The notes: generated by a model from the sequence alone, not told the origin. A stretch of DNA of 64,000 bases from an uncultured Eggerthella sp. (GCA_900538545.1 UPYK01000003.1:62001-126000); one strand, 5' to 3'; shown: positions 9,702 to 18,188, counted from the first letter of the stretch. Numbers and translations are program-made.

Positions 9702-10682
9702 CTACCCCCTTACACTTTCAGGTGTTGCTGCCTTGAATGCCTCGAGCGCAGCTTTCTGTTCATCGTTAAGGGTGGTGGGAATCTTGACCTCGATCTCGAC
9801 TTTCAAGTCTCCCGTTCCCGAAGCGTTCTTGCCGAGACGCGGTGCACCTTGGCCTTTCAGCGTGAGCACTGCGCCGTCCTGCGTTCCTGCCGGAACGCGC
9901 ACGCGCGCCTTCTTGCCTGAAGGTGTGGGCACTACGATCTGCGCACCCAGTGCGGCTTCGTCGATACTCACCGGCAGTTTGGTGATGACGTCTGCCCCTT
10001 TGCGGCTGAAGTTCGCATCGGGTGCGATCTTGATCGTGACGAGCAGATCGCCCGCTGCACCACCGTTCGCCCCTGGATGACCCTTGCCCTTCATACGCAC
10101 ACGGCCACCTTCCATGGCACCCGCAGGCACCTTGATGGTGAGGGTTTCCTTCTCCTGCGTTTCGGGGTTCACCACGCGTACTTTCTTTTCAGCGCCGTTG
10201 AACGCCTCATCGAAAGAAACCGTGAGCGTGACCTTCTTGTCCGCTCCCTTTTCAGGCTGCGCTTGACGAGCGCCACCCCCGAAATCCCAATTCGTTCCGA
10301 AGGCTCCTTCACCATGGCGCAGGCTTTCCAAGATGTCAGCCCAGTCGATGCCACCACCGCCACCGCCGCCGAAGGGATTGCCTCCGCCGCTTGTGGTGTA
10401 GGTGTACGTGCCGCCACCGAAAGGATTTCCTCCCCCAAAAGGATTGCCTCCTTGGAAGGGAATCTGGTTCTCGTTCGCGGTGCCGTACTGGTCGTACATC
10501 TCGCGTTTTTTATCATCCGAAAGCACCTCATAAGCTTCATTGATCTCTTTGAACTTCGCCTCGTCGCCACCGGCATCGGGGTGATGTTCACGAGCAAGCT
10601 TACGAAATGCTTTTTTGATCTCACTAGCAGTTGCGCTTCGTGGAACGCCTAGCGTCTTATAGTAATCAGGTGTGGATGCCAT
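9702..10682 (-). CDS. dnaJ: Co-chaperone DnaJ, type without zinc fingers (CbpA-like)
   Basis: This Hsp40 stimulates DnaK ATPase activity and delivers substrates. The J domain (residues 6-70) has the HPD motif in REHHPDAGG. A Gly/Phe-rich stretch with GGGNPFGGG repeats follows (about 80-130), then two beta-sandwich substrate domains up to residue 326. The four CxxCxGxG zinc-finger repeats of type A DnaJ are missing, so it is class B. I place the start at 10682 because GAGAGGTGG lies 5 nt before it; a start 9 nt upstream is possible. A hairpin separates it from grpE. Confidence 0.93.
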   Translation of the reverse strand: MASTPDYYKTLGVPRSATASEIKKAFRKLAREHHPDAGGDEAKFKEINEAYEVLSDDKKREMYDQYGTANENQIPFQGGNPFGGGNPFGGGTYTYTTSGGGNPFGGGGGGGIDWADILESLRHGEGAFGTNWDFGGGARQAQPEKGADKKVTLTVSFDEAFNGAEKKVRVVNPETQEKETLTIKVPAGAMEGGRVRMKGKGHPGANGGAAGDLLVTIKIAPDANFSRKGADVITKLPVSIDEAALGAQIVVPTPSGKKARVRVPAGTQDGAVLTLKGQGAPRLGKNASGTGDLKVEIEVKIPTTLNDEQKAALEAFKAATPESVRG

Positions 10683-10712
10683 TCGTTCCACCTCTCTTTC
10701 TTCTTTGATACA

Positions 10713-10744
10713 AAACAGGCGGACCGTTTGTGACCCGCCTGTTT
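10713..10744 (-). other. Intercistronic hairpin grpE-dnaJ
   Basis: AAACAGGCGG and CCGCCTGTTT form a perfect 10-nt stem in the 70-nt gap. No long T-run follows on the minus strand, so it may be an attenuator or a processing site that raises DnaK/GrpE over DnaJ/HspR/ClpB. Confidence 0.55.
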
Positions 10745-10752
10745 AACTCCGA

Positions 10753-11388
10753 TTACTCGTTGTCTTCTTCTTCGTCGGTTTCACGTTTCGGTCCACCAAC
10801 CGCTACCGTTACCATGGCTGGCCTGATGACCTTGTTACCCATGCGATAGCCCTTCTGGTAAACCTGTTCCACGGTTTCATCGGGAACATTGGGGTTATCG
10901 ACCGTTGCCACCGCTTGCGCTTCGAGTGCTTCGTAGGGTTGCCCCACTGGATCGATGATCTCGACCCCTTCTTTAACGAGCACTTCGTTAAGCTTGGCAT
11001 ACACTGCCGTTACCCCTCCGAGCAGCCCTTCTTCGCCGTTTTCGTTGGCGTAGTCGATGCTTCGCTCGAAATCGTCGAGCACCGGAATGATGTCTTCGAC
11101 GAGTTTTTCCGTTGCGCGCCTGGATTCTTCCTCGCGCTGCTCTTTCATGCGACGGCGGTAAGTATCCCATTCCGCATGAAGTCTGAGGTATTTGCCCTGC
11201 CATTCAGCTGCTTCTTCTTTTGCTTTCGCAACAGCAGCTTCGGCAGATGCTTCTTCGGAAGCTTCATCCCCCGAAGGTTCGGGGGAATCAGCCTCTTCGA
11301 CGATTTCAGCGTCGACAACTTCAGCTTCCGGCTCGGCATCAGTGGCAGCGGTATCTTTTACCTCTTCCTCTGAATTTCCGTTCACCAT
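10753..11388 (-). CDS. grpE: Nucleotide exchange factor GrpE
   Basis: GrpE releases ADP from DnaK. The 211-residue protein has a long acidic, disordered N-terminus (residues 1-60, rich in Glu, Ala, Asp), a helical stalk (KYLRLHAEWDTYRRRMKEQR) that forms the dimer, and the C-terminal beta domain (EGVEIIDPVGQPYEALEAQA, then YQKGYRMGNKVIRPAMV), whose GxxxGxKVIRPAxV signature is diagnostic. It begins 2 nt after the dnaK stop and uses AAGGA inside the dnaK end as ribosome site, so translation is probably coupled. Confidence 0.96.
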   Translation of the reverse strand: MVNGNSEEEVKDTAATDAEPEAEVVDAEIVEEADSPEPSGDEASEEASAEAAVAKAKEEAAEWQGKYLRLHAEWDTYRRRMKEQREEESRRATEKLVEDIIPVLDDFERSIDYANENGEEGLLGGVTAVYAKLNEVLVKEGVEIIDPVGQPYEALEAQAVATVDNPNVPDETVEQVYQKGYRMGNKVIRPAMVTVAVGGPKRETDEEEDNE

Positions 11389-11390
11389 GA

Positions 11391-13298
11391 TTAGTTGTCC
11401 TTGTTCTCTTCGTCGTCGACTACCTCGAAGTCAGCTTCGATCGTATCGTCTGCCGGAGTGCTCTCTGCTGTCTCAGCAGCTGCACCTGCTTGCGCACCTT
11501 CAGTGCTGTAGACGACTTCCGCCAACTTATAGCCAACCTGCTGGAGGTTTTCGGTTTCCTTCTTGATGGCCTCGAGATCGGTGCCTTCAAGCGCGCTGCG
11601 AGCTGCCGCGATCGCATCTTCAGCCTGCTTCTTCATGTCGTCGCCGACCTTGTCGGAGATTTCAGCAAGCGTGGTCTCGGTCGCGTTGATGAGCGAATCG
11701 CAGTTGTTGCGGATCTCGACTTCCTGCTTACGCGCAGCGTCTTCCTCTGCATGGATCTCTGCATCCTTCACCATACGATCGACTTCGTCATCGGTAAGTG
11801 CGGTAGATCCCGAAATGGTGATCTGCTGCTGCTTGCCCGTGCCCAGGTCCTTAGCGGAAACGTTCACGATGCCGTTCGCATCAATATCGAACGTAACCTC
11901 GATCTGCGGCATACCACGACGTGCGGCCGGGATACCAGTGAGCTGGAACTTGCCGAGTGTCTTGTTGCCAGCTGCCATCTCGCGCTCGCCCTGCAGGACA
12001 TGGATCTCAACGCTGGTCTGGTTATCAGCCGCCGTCGAATAGATCTCGGTCTTGCGGGTTGGGATGGTGGTGTTGCGCTCGATCATCTTGGTCATGACGC
12101 CACCCATGGTCTCAACACCCAGTGAAAGCGGAGTAACGTCGAGCAGCAGGATGCCTTCGACATCGCCTGCCAGAACGCCGCCCTGAACAGCTGCACCCAT
12201 TGCAACTACTTCATCGGGGTTGACCGACATGTTCGGCTTCTTACCCGTGATCTTCTCGACCAGTTCCTGCACTGCAGGCATACGGGTCGAACCACCAACA
12301 AGGATGACCTCGTCCACGTCGCCCGTCTTCAGGTCAGCATCTTTGAGCGCCTGCTCTACGGGCAACTTGCAGCGATCGAGCAGGTCTTTGGTAATGCGCT
12401 CGAACTCTGCACGGGTGAGCGTGTAATCCAAATGGAGCGGACCAGCTTCGCCTGCGGAGATGAAGGGCAGGTTGATGGTGGTTTGCGTGGTGGAAGAAAG
12501 CTCCATCTTCGCTTTTTCAGCAGCTTCCTTCAGACGCTGCATAGCCATCTTGTCCTTGCGCAGATCGATGCCGTTGTCTGCCTGGAACTTGTCGGCGAGC
12601 CAATCGATGATGCGCTGATCCCAGTCATCGCCACCAAGGTGGTTGTCGCCTGCAGTCGAGCAAACTTCGAATACGCCATCACCCAGCTCGAGCACCGACA
12701 CGTCGAACGTACCGCCACCGAGGTCGAACACGAGAACCTTCTCGTCTTTATTGGTCTTGTCGAGACCATAGGCAAGCGCTGCTGCCGTGGGCTCATTGAT
12801 GATGCGGAGCACCTCGAGACCAGCGATCTTACCTGCGTCCTTCGTTGCCTGACGCTGTGCGTCGTTGAAGTAGGCAGGAACGGTGATGACTGCCTGAGTG
12901 ATGGGCTCACCTACACGCTTTTCAGCATCTGACTTGATCTTCTGAAGCACCATAGCCGAAATCTCTTCCGGCATGTAATCGCGTTCATCGATCGCAACGA
13001 CAGCGCGACCGCCGTTACCGTTCTTCACGTTATAGGCGACGGTCTTCTGCTCCTCGCCCGTTTCGCCATAGGAACGGCCGATGAAGCGCTTCACGGAAGC
13101 AACGGTGTTCTCAGGGTTGGTGACTGCCTTGTTCTTTGCAGCTTTGCCGACCGTACGTTCACCATCTTTGCCAAAACCTACTACCGAAGGAGTAGTGCGA
13201 TCGCCTTCGGCGTTAACCAAAATTTCTGGCTCCGATCCTTCCATGACCGCCATAGCGGAGTTGGTCGTACCCAAGTCGATTCCAATAATCTTTGGCAT
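11391..13298 (-). CDS. dnaK: Chaperone DnaK (Hsp70)
   Basis: ATP-driven Hsp70 chaperone, 635 residues. The nucleotide-binding domain has IGIDLGTTNSAMAVMEG at the start, the phosphate loop DLGGGTFDVSVLELGDG near residue 190, and the adenosine motif VILVGGSTRMPAVQ near 335. The substrate-binding domain and helical lid follow, and an acidic tail (EADFEVVDDEENKDN) replaces the EEVD-like end. The ribosome site is AAAGGA. It is the first gene of dnaK-grpE-dnaJ-hspR-clpB, with a strong promoter and HAIR-like operator 90-120 nt upstream. Confidence 0.98.
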   Translation of the reverse strand: MPKIIGIDLGTTNSAMAVMEGSEPEILVNAEGDRTTPSVVGFGKDGERTVGKAAKNKAVTNPENTVASVKRFIGRSYGETGEEQKTVAYNVKNGNGGRAVVAIDERDYMPEEISAMVLQKIKSDAEKRVGEPITQAVITVPAYFNDAQRQATKDAGKIAGLEVLRIINEPTAAALAYGLDKTNKDEKVLVFDLGGGTFDVSVLELGDGVFEVCSTAGDNHLGGDDWDQRIIDWLADKFQADNGIDLRKDKMAMQRLKEAAEKAKMELSSTTQTTINLPFISAGEAGPLHLDYTLTRAEFERITKDLLDRCKLPVEQALKDADLKTGDVDEVILVGGSTRMPAVQELVEKITGKKPNMSVNPDEVVAMGAAVQGGVLAGDVEGILLLDVTPLSLGVETMGGVMTKMIERNTTIPTRKTEIYSTAADNQTSVEIHVLQGEREMAAGNKTLGKFQLTGIPAARRGMPQIEVTFDIDANGIVNVSAKDLGTGKQQQITISGSTALTDDEVDRMVKDAEIHAEEDAARKQEVEIRNNCDSLINATETTLAEISDKVGDDMKKQAEDAIAAARSALEGTDLEAIKKETENLQQVGYKLAEVVYSTEGAQAGAAAETAESTPADDTIEADFEVVDDEENKDN

Positions 13299-13383
13299 GT
13301 TCTTATCCTTTCAATAGAGACTCGTAAAACGAACCTTGTATTACCTCATAGTTAAATGGAGCCCTGTTAAGAAAGCTCCAACG

Positions 13384-13404
13384 CTTGACATAATATAATC
13401 TAAG
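13384..13404. promoter_or_regulatory. HAIR-like HspR operator upstream of dnaK
   Basis: CTTGACA-N7-ATCTAAG has the spacing and outer bases of the HspR site CTTGAGT-N7-ACTCAAG, with two changes in each arm. It covers the -10 of the dnaK promoter, where a bound repressor would block RNA polymerase. Binding is inferred. Confidence 0.6.
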
Positions 13405-13418
13405 TGTCTCATTGTAAA
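13390..13418 (-). promoter_or_regulatory. dnaK operon promoter
   Basis: On the minus strand TTTACA (13413-13418), a 17-nt spacer and TATTAT (13390-13395) form a near-consensus sigma-A promoter about 90 nt before the dnaK start. Confidence 0.75.
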
Positions 13419-13496
13419 GTTTTATGCGTTGCAAACTTTGATATTTCTGTTTGCTTTACATCACCGCAGGTCAAGACAACTTTGGGAATAAAAAAA

Positions 13497-13522
13497 TGGA
13501 GACAAACCAATGTTCGTCTCCA
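13497..13522 (-). terminator. Terminator after the ferredoxin gene
   Basis: TGGAGACAAA pairs with TTCGTCTCCA. On the minus strand the hairpin is followed by TTTTTTTATTCC. It lies 200 nt beyond the ferredoxin stop; between them (13523-13722) I see no gene or RNA. Confidence 0.8.
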
Positions 13523-13722
13523 TAATTCATACACAAGCGACCTTTAAATCACTTGAAATCTTGGCTTCCCACGATCTCAGCTCGATCTTCGATGTGCACG
13601 TTGCTTTACGCTTCGTTCACCCGATCTCTTATGTCAAACGAACTGCTTGACATACTAGAACCGAATCGTTTCGCCTGCGCATTTTGTTGCGCGCCTGAAA
13701 GGTTGCGTACCAAAAGGTTACT

Positions 13723-13911
13723 TTAGTCTTCAACAACCTCAGGGATAGCGCCCATCGGGCAGCTTTCAACACAGTCGCCACAAGCGATGCAGGACTCTTC
13801 GTTAACAACGGTAACAACACCATCGACAACTTCAAGTACTTCTTGGGGGCAATCGTCAACACAAATGCCGCAGCCAATACATTCTTCTTCTAGAATAACT
13901 GGATGTGCCAT
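13723..13911 (-). CDS. Ferredoxin, 2x[4Fe-4S]
   Basis: A 62-residue electron carrier of the clostridial type. Two cluster motifs are complete: CIGCGICVDDCP (residues 11-22) and CIACGDCVESCP (residues 41-52), each giving three ligands to one cluster and the last Cys to the other. The beginning MAHPVILEEE and the acidic surface fit a soluble low-potential ferredoxin. The ribosome site is AAGAGG. It stands alone, upstream of the dnaK promoter and downstream of a short gap from the hypE group. Partners could include the hydrogenase implied by hypE or the nitroreductase; this is not shown by the sequence. Confidence 0.93.
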   Translation of the reverse strand: MAHPVILEEECIGCGICVDDCPQEVLEVVDGVVTVVNEESCIACGDCVESCPMGAIPEVVED

Positions 13912-14041
13912 TTCGTACCTCTTTCCTCATTCTCAGCTAGTAAGCTTGTGCGGGTTTGAAAAACCCTCTGTAGGAAAATACCACGTATAGGCACATATTC
14001 AAACTGCTTAGCTATTTCTTCTGTAAACGGTTGATGAAGCC

Positions 14042-14320
14042 CTAGGATACCGCATCTTCAGGAACGGAAGACTCGCTCGAATGAGGCAGCGTGACTTGGT
14101 CTGCACCACCGATCTCCAAGCGCACTTCCCAACCTTTATCGTTCTCGACCACGTTGATATCGATCGAGCTATCCGACTCGTTCGAATACGCCACGAGGTC
14201 TTCAAGGGTGTCCTTGCTGTCGGTAGTGACTACGATCTCTCTATTTCCAACGCCCGCTTCAGCTTCGATTCGTGCGATGAGCTCTTCGCTGGGCATACCA
14301 AATGCATCAATGCGTACCAT
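14042..14320 (-). CDS. TusA/YedF-like small protein lacking the active cysteine
   Basis: A 92-residue protein. The start VRIDAFGMPSEELIARIEA aligns by eye with the TusA/SirA-like start DxRGLxCPxPVxxxxxAL, and the later pattern (IVVTTDSKDTLEDLVAYS, then GWEVRLEIG) matches the two-layer fold of that family. The Cys-Pro pair at the end of the first loop, which carries persulfide sulfur in TusA, reads Pro-Ser here, so it should not act as a sulfur carrier. It follows hypE by 94 nt on the same strand. The assignment is tentative; it may be a structural relative with another role, for example in selenium or hydrogenase metabolism. Confidence 0.55.
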   Translation of the reverse strand: MVRIDAFGMPSEELIARIEAEAGVGNREIVVTTDSKDTLEDLVAYSNESDSSIDINVVENDKGWEVRLEIGGADQVTLPHSSESSVPEDAVS

Positions 14321-14414
14321 GGTTCATCCTTTCTTGTTCGTGTCTCTTACTATTATATCTTTCGCGCGCGACTTAGAGGCATCGTCCAAGATGGTAAACG
14401 AGTTGTTACATGGC

Positions 14415-15434
14415 CTAACAGATGCGCGGAAGCTGCTCGCCCACAAGCATATCCATGATGCGCAACGAACCGAATCCCGTTCGCAAAGAAACGCGCGAGT
14501 CGCGCCCTTCCGGCTTTTCAACTACCTCGCCGATGATCGCAGCATCAACTCCATACTTGTTCGCCTTCATGGTCTCAAGTGCCGCTTCAGCTTCATCGGC
14601 AGCCACTACGCACACCATCTTGCCTTCGTTGGCAACCTGGAAGATGTCGTAGCCGAGCATCTCGCATGCTCCACGTACAGCATCTTTCACGGGGATCGCA
14701 TCTTCTTCGATCACGAAATCAACCTGCGACTGTTCAGCAAGTTCGTTCAAGGTAGAAGCCAGACCGCCGCGCGTAGGGTCGCGGAAGCAACGCGTGTTCG
14801 GCGCGGCTGCGATCACCTCTTGGATAAGGTGATTGAGTGGAGCCGCATCCGTTTGCAGGTCGGCAGAGAAGCCAAGCTCTTCGCGGCAGCTCATGATCGT
14901 GATGCCGTGATCGCCCAGCGTACCGGTTACCAAGATCTTATCGCCCGGCTTGCAGTACGCACCAGAAAGGTCGATGCCCTTCGGGATGAAACCGATTCCT
15001 GAAGTGTTGATGAACACGCCATCGCCATGCCCACGGTTGACTACCTTCGTGTCGCCCGTCACGATGCGCACGCCTGCTTCTTTGGCCATCTCGGCCATGC
15101 TCGCACAAATGCGCTTGAGCTTATCCATCGGATAGCCCTCTTCAAGGATGAACCCGCAGCTCAAGAACTGCGGAACAGCACCGCTGGTTGCGACATCGTT
15201 CACCGTGCCGCATACAGCCAAGCGTCCGATATCACCACCCGGGAAGAACTGCGGGGTGACCACGAAGCTGTCGGTTGAAAACGCGATGCGCTCACCTTCA
15301 GGCGCTTCCAAGCGCGCGGCATCATCTCCAACACGAAGCTCTTCACCGGCATATGCCTCGAAGAACACCTCGTCGATGATGCGCTTCATCATCGAACCGC
15401 CGCTTCCGTGCCCTAACAGTACTGTTTCGTCCAT
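14415..15434 (-). CDS. hypE: Hydrogenase maturation protein HypE
   Basis: HypE dehydrates the carbamoyl group on its own C-terminal cysteine to a thiocyanate, the source of the CN ligands of [NiFe] hydrogenase. The 339-residue protein starts ETVLLGHGSGGSMMKRI, has the ATP-binding AIRS-type core (RVGDDAARLE, then GTVNDVATSGA, where NDVA is the conserved glycine/aspartate loop), and ends exactly in LPRIC, the required C-terminal motif. It lies 16 nt downstream of nikR. No hypA-D or hydrogenase structural genes are in the window, so the rest must be elsewhere. Confidence 0.96.
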   Translation of the reverse strand: MDETVLLGHGSGGSMMKRIIDEVFFEAYAGEELRVGDDAARLEAPEGERIAFSTDSFVVTPQFFPGGDIGRLAVCGTVNDVATSGAVPQFLSCGFILEEGYPMDKLKRICASMAEMAKEAGVRIVTGDTKVVNRGHGDGVFINTSGIGFIPKGIDLSGAYCKPGDKILVTGTLGDHGITIMSCREELGFSADLQTDAAPLNHLIQEVIAAAPNTRCFRDPTRGGLASTLNELAEQSQVDFVIEEDAIPVKDAVRGACEMLGYDIFQVANEGKMVCVVAADEAEAALETMKANKYGVDAAIIGEVVEKPEGRDSRVSLRTGFGSLRIMDMLVGEQLPRIC

Positions 15435-15450
15435 ATTCAGTTCCTTAGGT

Positions 15451-15873
15451 TTAGATGAATTCGCCGGTGGTGGTCATGACCAAACGCCCGGTCTTAACTC
15501 CCTTGGTGCCCAGGATGAGGTTCGCCACATCCTGAACCTCGCCGGTTTCCCCTTTAAGAATAATCACCTCAAGGCAGTTGTCTTCGTCGACATGTACATG
15601 AACCGACGTGATGATGCGATCGAGATAACGGTGTTGAATGAAGTGCAGCTTTTCCTGCAGATCGCTCGCATGGTGATTGTAAACGATGGTGAGCGTGCCC
15701 ATAACGATACGTCCAGGCGTTGCGCACTCCCCTTCCACCAGCGCATCGCGCACGAGATCACGAATGACTTCGCTGCGGTTCTTCGCGAGACCGCGACGCG
15801 CAACAAGATGGTCGAAGTTGATAAGAAGGTCTTCCGGCATTGCTACCGAGAAGCGCACAAGATCACTGCTCAT
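15451..15873 (-). CDS. nikR: Nickel-responsive regulator NikR
   Basis: A 140-residue ribbon-helix-helix regulator that represses nickel uptake when Ni(II) is bound. Residues 1-50 (VRFSVAMPEDLLINFDHL) are the DNA-binding part; the C-terminal ACT-like domain carries the nickel ligands: His in HFIQHRYLDRI, the pair in SVHVHVDEDNCLEV and its Cys. It sits between hypE and an 84-residue unknown gene, so nickel supply and hydrogenase maturation are probably regulated together. A perfect palindrome far upstream (16373-16390) is a possible operator but does not match the E. coli NikR site. Confidence 0.94.
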   Translation of the reverse strand: MSSDLVRFSVAMPEDLLINFDHLVARRGLAKNRSEVIRDLVRDALVEGECATPGRIVMGTLTIVYNHHASDLQEKLHFIQHRYLDRIITSVHVHVDEDNCLEVIILKGETGEVQDVANLILGTKGVKTGRLVMTTTGEFI

Positions 15874-15894
15874 ACCGATCGCCTTTACCTTGGA

Positions 15895-16149
15895 CTAAAC
15901 GAGATTGACGGTAACGCCCGGTGCAGAGCTGGCATCTTTATCGAGGGCATCCTGCGCATCCGTGAGGAGAGCACGCGCTTCGTCCATGAGCCCCTGGACT
16001 TCCTTGAGCACCGCGGCGGTATTCTCATAGCCGTTGTCGTCTGCCTTGTGGAACAGCTTATGCGTCCAGCGACGATTCAGCGCAACTTGGTCGTCCATTT
16101 GCTCGAGCATCATCTTGAATTGATCGACATTCACACCATTGGTACACAT
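15895..16149 (-). CDS. Small helical protein of unknown function before nikR
   Basis: Not recognised. The 84-residue protein starts MCTNGVNVDQFKMMLEQMDD and is almost wholly alpha-helical and charged, with three amphipathic helices (to about residue 70). The ribosome site is GATAGGAAAG. It is the first gene of the unit 84-aa / nikR / hypE / TusA-like, 21 nt before nikR, so it may take part in nickel or hydrogenase handling. His30 and His34 (WTHKLFHK) could bind metal, but this is speculation. Confidence 0.6.
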   Translation of the reverse strand: MCTNGVNVDQFKMMLEQMDDQVALNRRWTHKLFHKADDNGYENTAAVLKEVQGLMDEARALLTDAQDALDKDASSAPGVTVNLV

Positions 16150-16372
16150 GACACTTTCCTATCTCTTAAACGATCTTTGCCTTTTGCGAAGACCGCACCG
16201 TGCGTGTTCGTGCAGGCAGCGCGAACTCTTGTTGAAGGCTCCCGCGCCAAGACAGCGCGATTTTCGCGCCGAAACGCGGTGCCCCATAAACACGTTTCCT
16301 GTCTGTATTATCGGGCTGCAAATGAGAGAAGAGAAGTCTCATTTTTACTAGCGGTGTGAATTATTCCGTAAT
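16150..16372. other. Leader of the nikR-hypE unit
   Basis: About 220 nt, with a GC-rich part near 16180-16280 and no convincing gene. On the minus strand it would be an unusually long 5' leader if transcription starts near the palindrome at 16373-16390. Confidence 0.4.
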
Positions 16373-16390
16373 TTGTGTTATTCAACACAA
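16373..16390. promoter_or_regulatory. Perfect palindrome, candidate operator
   Basis: TTGTGTT-ATTC-AACACAA has perfect 7-nt arms and lies in the gap between galE and the nikR-hypE unit. Its symmetry suits a dimeric regulator. The protein that binds it is unknown. Confidence 0.5.
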
Positions 16391-16416
16391 GAACTCCCCT
16401 CTTAGGGGAGCTCTTG
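16388..16416 (-). terminator. Hairpin after galE
   Basis: CAAGAACTCCCC pairs with GGGGAGCTCTTG (11 of 12) around TCTTA. It has no long T-run, so it is a weak terminator for galE at best. Confidence 0.5.
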
Positions 16417-16477
16417 ACGGTTCATAAAGGCTTCGTCATCACGGAAGCCGCACATGAATGATGATTCGGATGGAGGT

Positions 16478-17602
16478 TTATTCGTTATAGCCGTTTGGAT
16501 TCTGGCTCTGCCAATTCCACGCATCGGCACACATGCGCGCAAGGTCGTATTCTGCAACCCAACCCAGTTCAGTCGCTGCTTTATCGCATGCTGCATAGTT
16601 CTCCGCGATATCGCCCGGCCTGCGTTCGACGATCCGATACGGCAGCTCCTTGCCACACGCCTGCTCGAAGGACTTGATAACCTCAAGCACGCTCGAGCCC
16701 GTGCCCGTTCCCAGGTTGAAGATCGCAACGCCGCTGCGCGTGCCGTCTTTGGCCACGGGACCTTCGATGCTACCCAGCCCGATCGCTTTACCGGTGCCGA
16801 CTTTGCCACCCATGAAATCGAGCGCTTTCACGTGCCCGCGCGCAAGATCGACCACATGAATGTAGTCGCGCACGCCCGTGCCGTCGGGAGTAGGATAGTC
16901 GTCGCCGAAGACCTGGATGCATTCGAGCTTGCCCGTGGCAACTTGCGCCACATAAGGAAGCAAGTTGTTCGGGATGCCCTTCGGGTCTTCGCCGATCCTG
17001 CCGCTTTCATGCGCACCGATCGGGTTGAAGTAACGCAGCAACACCACATTCCACTCAGGATCCGCACGGTGCAGATCGGTAAGGATGCGCTCGAGCATGG
17101 ATTTGGTCTCGCCATAAGGATTGGTGGCCTCATGTTTGGGACAGTCTTCGGTGATAGGGATCATCTCGGGATCGCCATAAACGGTCGCGCTGCTCGAGAA
17201 GATGATGTTCTTCACGCCATGGTTGCGCGCTACGTCGAACAATACGAGCGAACCGGTAACGTTGTTCCAGTAGTATTCGAGCGGCTTCTGGGTAGATTCG
17301 CCCACCGCTTTAAAGCCCGCAAAGTGAATGATCGCATCGATGTCGTGCGCAGCGAATACCTTGTCGAGCGCTTCGCGATCGAGGATATCCACCTGATAGA
17401 ACGTGAGCTTTTCAGACTTACCCGTGATCTCGCCAATGCGACGGATAGCCTCTTCGCTCGAGTTGGAAAGATCGTCGACCACGACCACGTTATAGCCCTG
17501 CTCGAGCAATTCAACACAGGTGTGACTTCCGATGAAACCCGCGCCACCGGTTACGAGGATCGTCTGATCTGCGGGCGCGGTTGCTAAGCTTTTATTCGCC
17601 AT
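16478..17602 (-). CDS. galE: UDP-glucose 4-epimerase GalE
   Basis: GalE interconverts UDP-glucose and UDP-galactose with bound NAD, feeding the Leloir pathway and cell-surface glycans. The 374-residue protein has the Rossmann motif TGGAGFIGSH near residue 19, the Ser of SSSATVYG, and the catalytic Tyr-x-x-x-Lys in NPYGETK. The region FGDDYPTPDGTGVRDYIHV is typical of the family. It is about 35 residues longer than E. coli GalE; the extra part is a Gly/Lys-rich loop (GGKVGTGKAIGLGSIEG) near residue 275. It appears to be transcribed alone. Confidence 0.95.
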   Translation of the reverse strand: MANKSLATAPADQTILVTGGAGFIGSHTCVELLEQGYNVVVVDDLSNSSEEAIRRIGEITGKSEKLTFYQVDILDREALDKVFAAHDIDAIIHFAGFKAVGESTQKPLEYYWNNVTGSLVLFDVARNHGVKNIIFSSSATVYGDPEMIPITEDCPKHEATNPYGETKSMLERILTDLHRADPEWNVVLLRYFNPIGAHESGRIGEDPKGIPNNLLPYVAQVATGKLECIQVFGDDYPTPDGTGVRDYIHVVDLARGHVKALDFMGGKVGTGKAIGLGSIEGPVAKDGTRSGVAIFNLGTGTGSSVLEVIKSFEQACGKELPYRIVERRPGDIAENYAACDKAATELGWVAEYDLARMCADAWNWQSQNPNGYNE

Positions 17603-17675
17603 GAGATACCTTTCGTTCTTCTCTTTATTATAGATGCTTGCGGTGATGAGGTAATCTGGCAGCAGGTTTTACCAT

Positions 17676-18188
17676 TTAATGCGCATTTACCCGTGTGAGC
17701 ATTTCTTTAAGCAGCGCCCAAGCGCGTTGCTTACGTTCGTCGGTCTGAAGCATGCGTTCGAAATCGACGAATGCGCAGCAGGGCCTTCCGAGAACGCCAT
17801 CGCAGCAGTCCAGTTTGATCGGCTGATTATAGGCAAGCGAAAGAATGCGCGCAGAGGCTTGTTCGGTTACCACGAGGCACAGCGGGTCGATCGCTTCGAT
17901 CAAGCGAAGGAGCGAAGGCGCGGCAAGTTCTTCTGCAGATTGCGAAACGCCGCCAAGCGCGATCCAAAAGATGTCGGAAGCAGCGATTCCAGTACGCGCA
18001 GCTGTTGCTTCGATCGCTTTGCGAGCCTGTTCAGAAGGGGTCTCTTGCGAGACGACGCAAAAAAGCGCATTCACGTTCCCTTGGAAATAAGGCGCAAAAG
18101 CGGAGCATTCTACCTCGCGCTGACGTTCGTACACCGACTGATTAGCGGGCTGTACTGGCGTGCGATTGTCCGGAGAAGACGAGGTCAT
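17676..18188 (-). CDS. Conserved hypothetical protein, 170 aa
   Basis: Family not recognised with confidence. After a polar N-terminus the core reads NALFCVVSQETPSEQARKAI, DIFWIALGGV and IEAIDPLCLVVTEQASARIL, an alternating alpha/beta pattern that could be a small Rossmann-like or uracil-DNA-glycosylase-like fold, though no catalytic motif is visible. Cys residues in LDCCDGVLGRPCCAFVDF (two CC pairs) may bind metal or form disulfides. It starts 10 nt after the gph stop, so the two genes are probably co-transcribed. Confidence 0.6.
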   Translation of the reverse strand: MTSSSPDNRTPVQPANQSVYERQREVECSAFAPYFQGNVNALFCVVSQETPSEQARKAIEATAARTGIAASDIFWIALGGVSQSAEELAAPSLLRLIEAIDPLCLVVTEQASARILSLAYNQPIKLDCCDGVLGRPCCAFVDFERMLQTDERKQRAWALLKEMLTRVNAH

